Origin: Aspidapion aeneum
Lineage: Eukaryota > Arthropoda > Insecta > Coleoptera > Brentidae
DNA: 64,000 nucleotides
Direction: 5' to 3'
Assembly: GCA_963576565.1 (NCBI GenBank)
Contig: OY755042.1
Span: 108,057,314 to 108,121,313, forward strand
The notes beneath the pieces were generated by a model. That model worked only from the letters and a program-made list of their open reading frames with translations, was not told the origin of the DNA and did no database searches. Made by a program: the position numbers and the translations under genes. Position 1 is the stretch's first letter. Each line of letters starts with the position of its first letter. This document shows positions 63,747 to 64,000 of the stretch, in pieces.

Positions 63747-64000
63747 ACGGTAAAAAAAATTGTCTTAGATCAAAGGAAATTGCTATGAAGTAAAATATTT
63801 TTTGCTTTCCTATTCACTAAGAGAATATTTTCTTGAAATACACAAAAAATGTCTTGCCCCTTTATTTTATTATGAAACAGAAATTTTTTAAATAATAATT
63901 AATAAATTGGAACTGAATTAATCTAAGGCACCGTTTTCTCTGGAAGCAAAATATTACTTAAATGAAGACAATTTGCTTTGTTACAAAACGGACTATACTG
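63747..64000 (-). mobile_element. MITE-like ACGGTAAAAA repeat, copy 2, cut by window end
   Basis: ACACACGGTAAAAAAAATTG at 63743 and AGACAATTTGCTTTGTTAC near the right edge match 26043-26442 in reverse orientation, including GGCACCGTTTTCTCTGGAAG. The other end lies outside the window. Confidence 0.65.

Larger units (their letters stand above)
61081..64000 (+). other. Probable second ETHR intron (continues past window)
   Basis: Begins with a GTAAGT donor. No exon encoding helix 3 (expected W/Y...ERY-type motif) is seen. It contains a foldback arm (62440-62540), a hAT MITE (62809-63059), an unrecognised ORF (63411-63665) and a MITE-like repeat (63747-64000). 61100-62430 otherwise shows no feature. 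Confidence 0.6.

Overview
This window looks like a stretch of a large, AT-rich, transposon-filled insect nuclear genome. A beetle is my best guess, but that is weak inference from the transposon mix and from the style of the one host gene. There are no bacterial-type operons, and almost every long open frame is a retrotransposon fragment or a low-complexity artefact. The only host gene I recognise is the 5' coding part of the ecdysis-triggering hormone receptor (ETHR): exons at 59130-59408 and 60870-61080 on the + strand, with the rest of the gene beyond the right edge.

The most interesting locus is 2175-6146, a tandem array of about 22 units of 177-178 bp plus one inverted unit. Each unit carries, on the minus strand (on the plus strand in the inverted unit), a motif with the architecture of a minimal type I hammerhead self-cleaving ribozyme. 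Fifteen copies keep the full catalytic core. The array is flanked by a 10-bp direct repeat, and a solo, catalytically broken fragment lies at 40146-40243 with the same 3' end. This fits the metazoan retrozyme model: small non-autonomous elements processed to unit-length RNAs and thought to be mobilised by Penelope-like elements (PLEs). A decayed PLE with reverse transcriptase and GIY-YIG endonuclease sits at 56581-57800, and its 3' flank carries a hammerhead-like motif that recurs at 20376 and 6157.

Layout. 1-1335: RTE-like LINE 3' end split by an insertion. 2175-6146: ribozyme array. 6862-14850: hAT, Tc1/mariner and Harbinger MITEs and foldback elements. 14916-15114: orphan exon-like fragment on the minus strand. 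15311-19900: complex satellite with a changing higher-order period. 21342-31073: inverted-repeat elements, tandem repeats and nested MITEs. 31735-39115: RTE-like LINEs, a 3-kb element with long terminal inverted repeats, and an opposite-strand Jockey/CR1-like LINE inside an RTE copy. 39484-44992: MITEs and an inverted pair of 16-bp minisatellites. 45001-47235: hAT element containing a Harbinger element with HARBI1 and MADF remnants. 47880-57925: four more retroelement pieces (an I-like LINE 3' end, a Jockey-like LINE, another LINE and the PLE), plus a hAT element with a transposase remnant and further MITEs. 58546-64000: tRNA-derived SINE, ETHR exons, and introns holding a THAP/P-like fragment and a hAT MITE.

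Nearly all mobile elements are non-autonomous or broken by stops and frameshifts. Target-site duplications (TSDs) are readable for about ten of them. All family assignments come from reading motifs by eye; no database or structure search was run.
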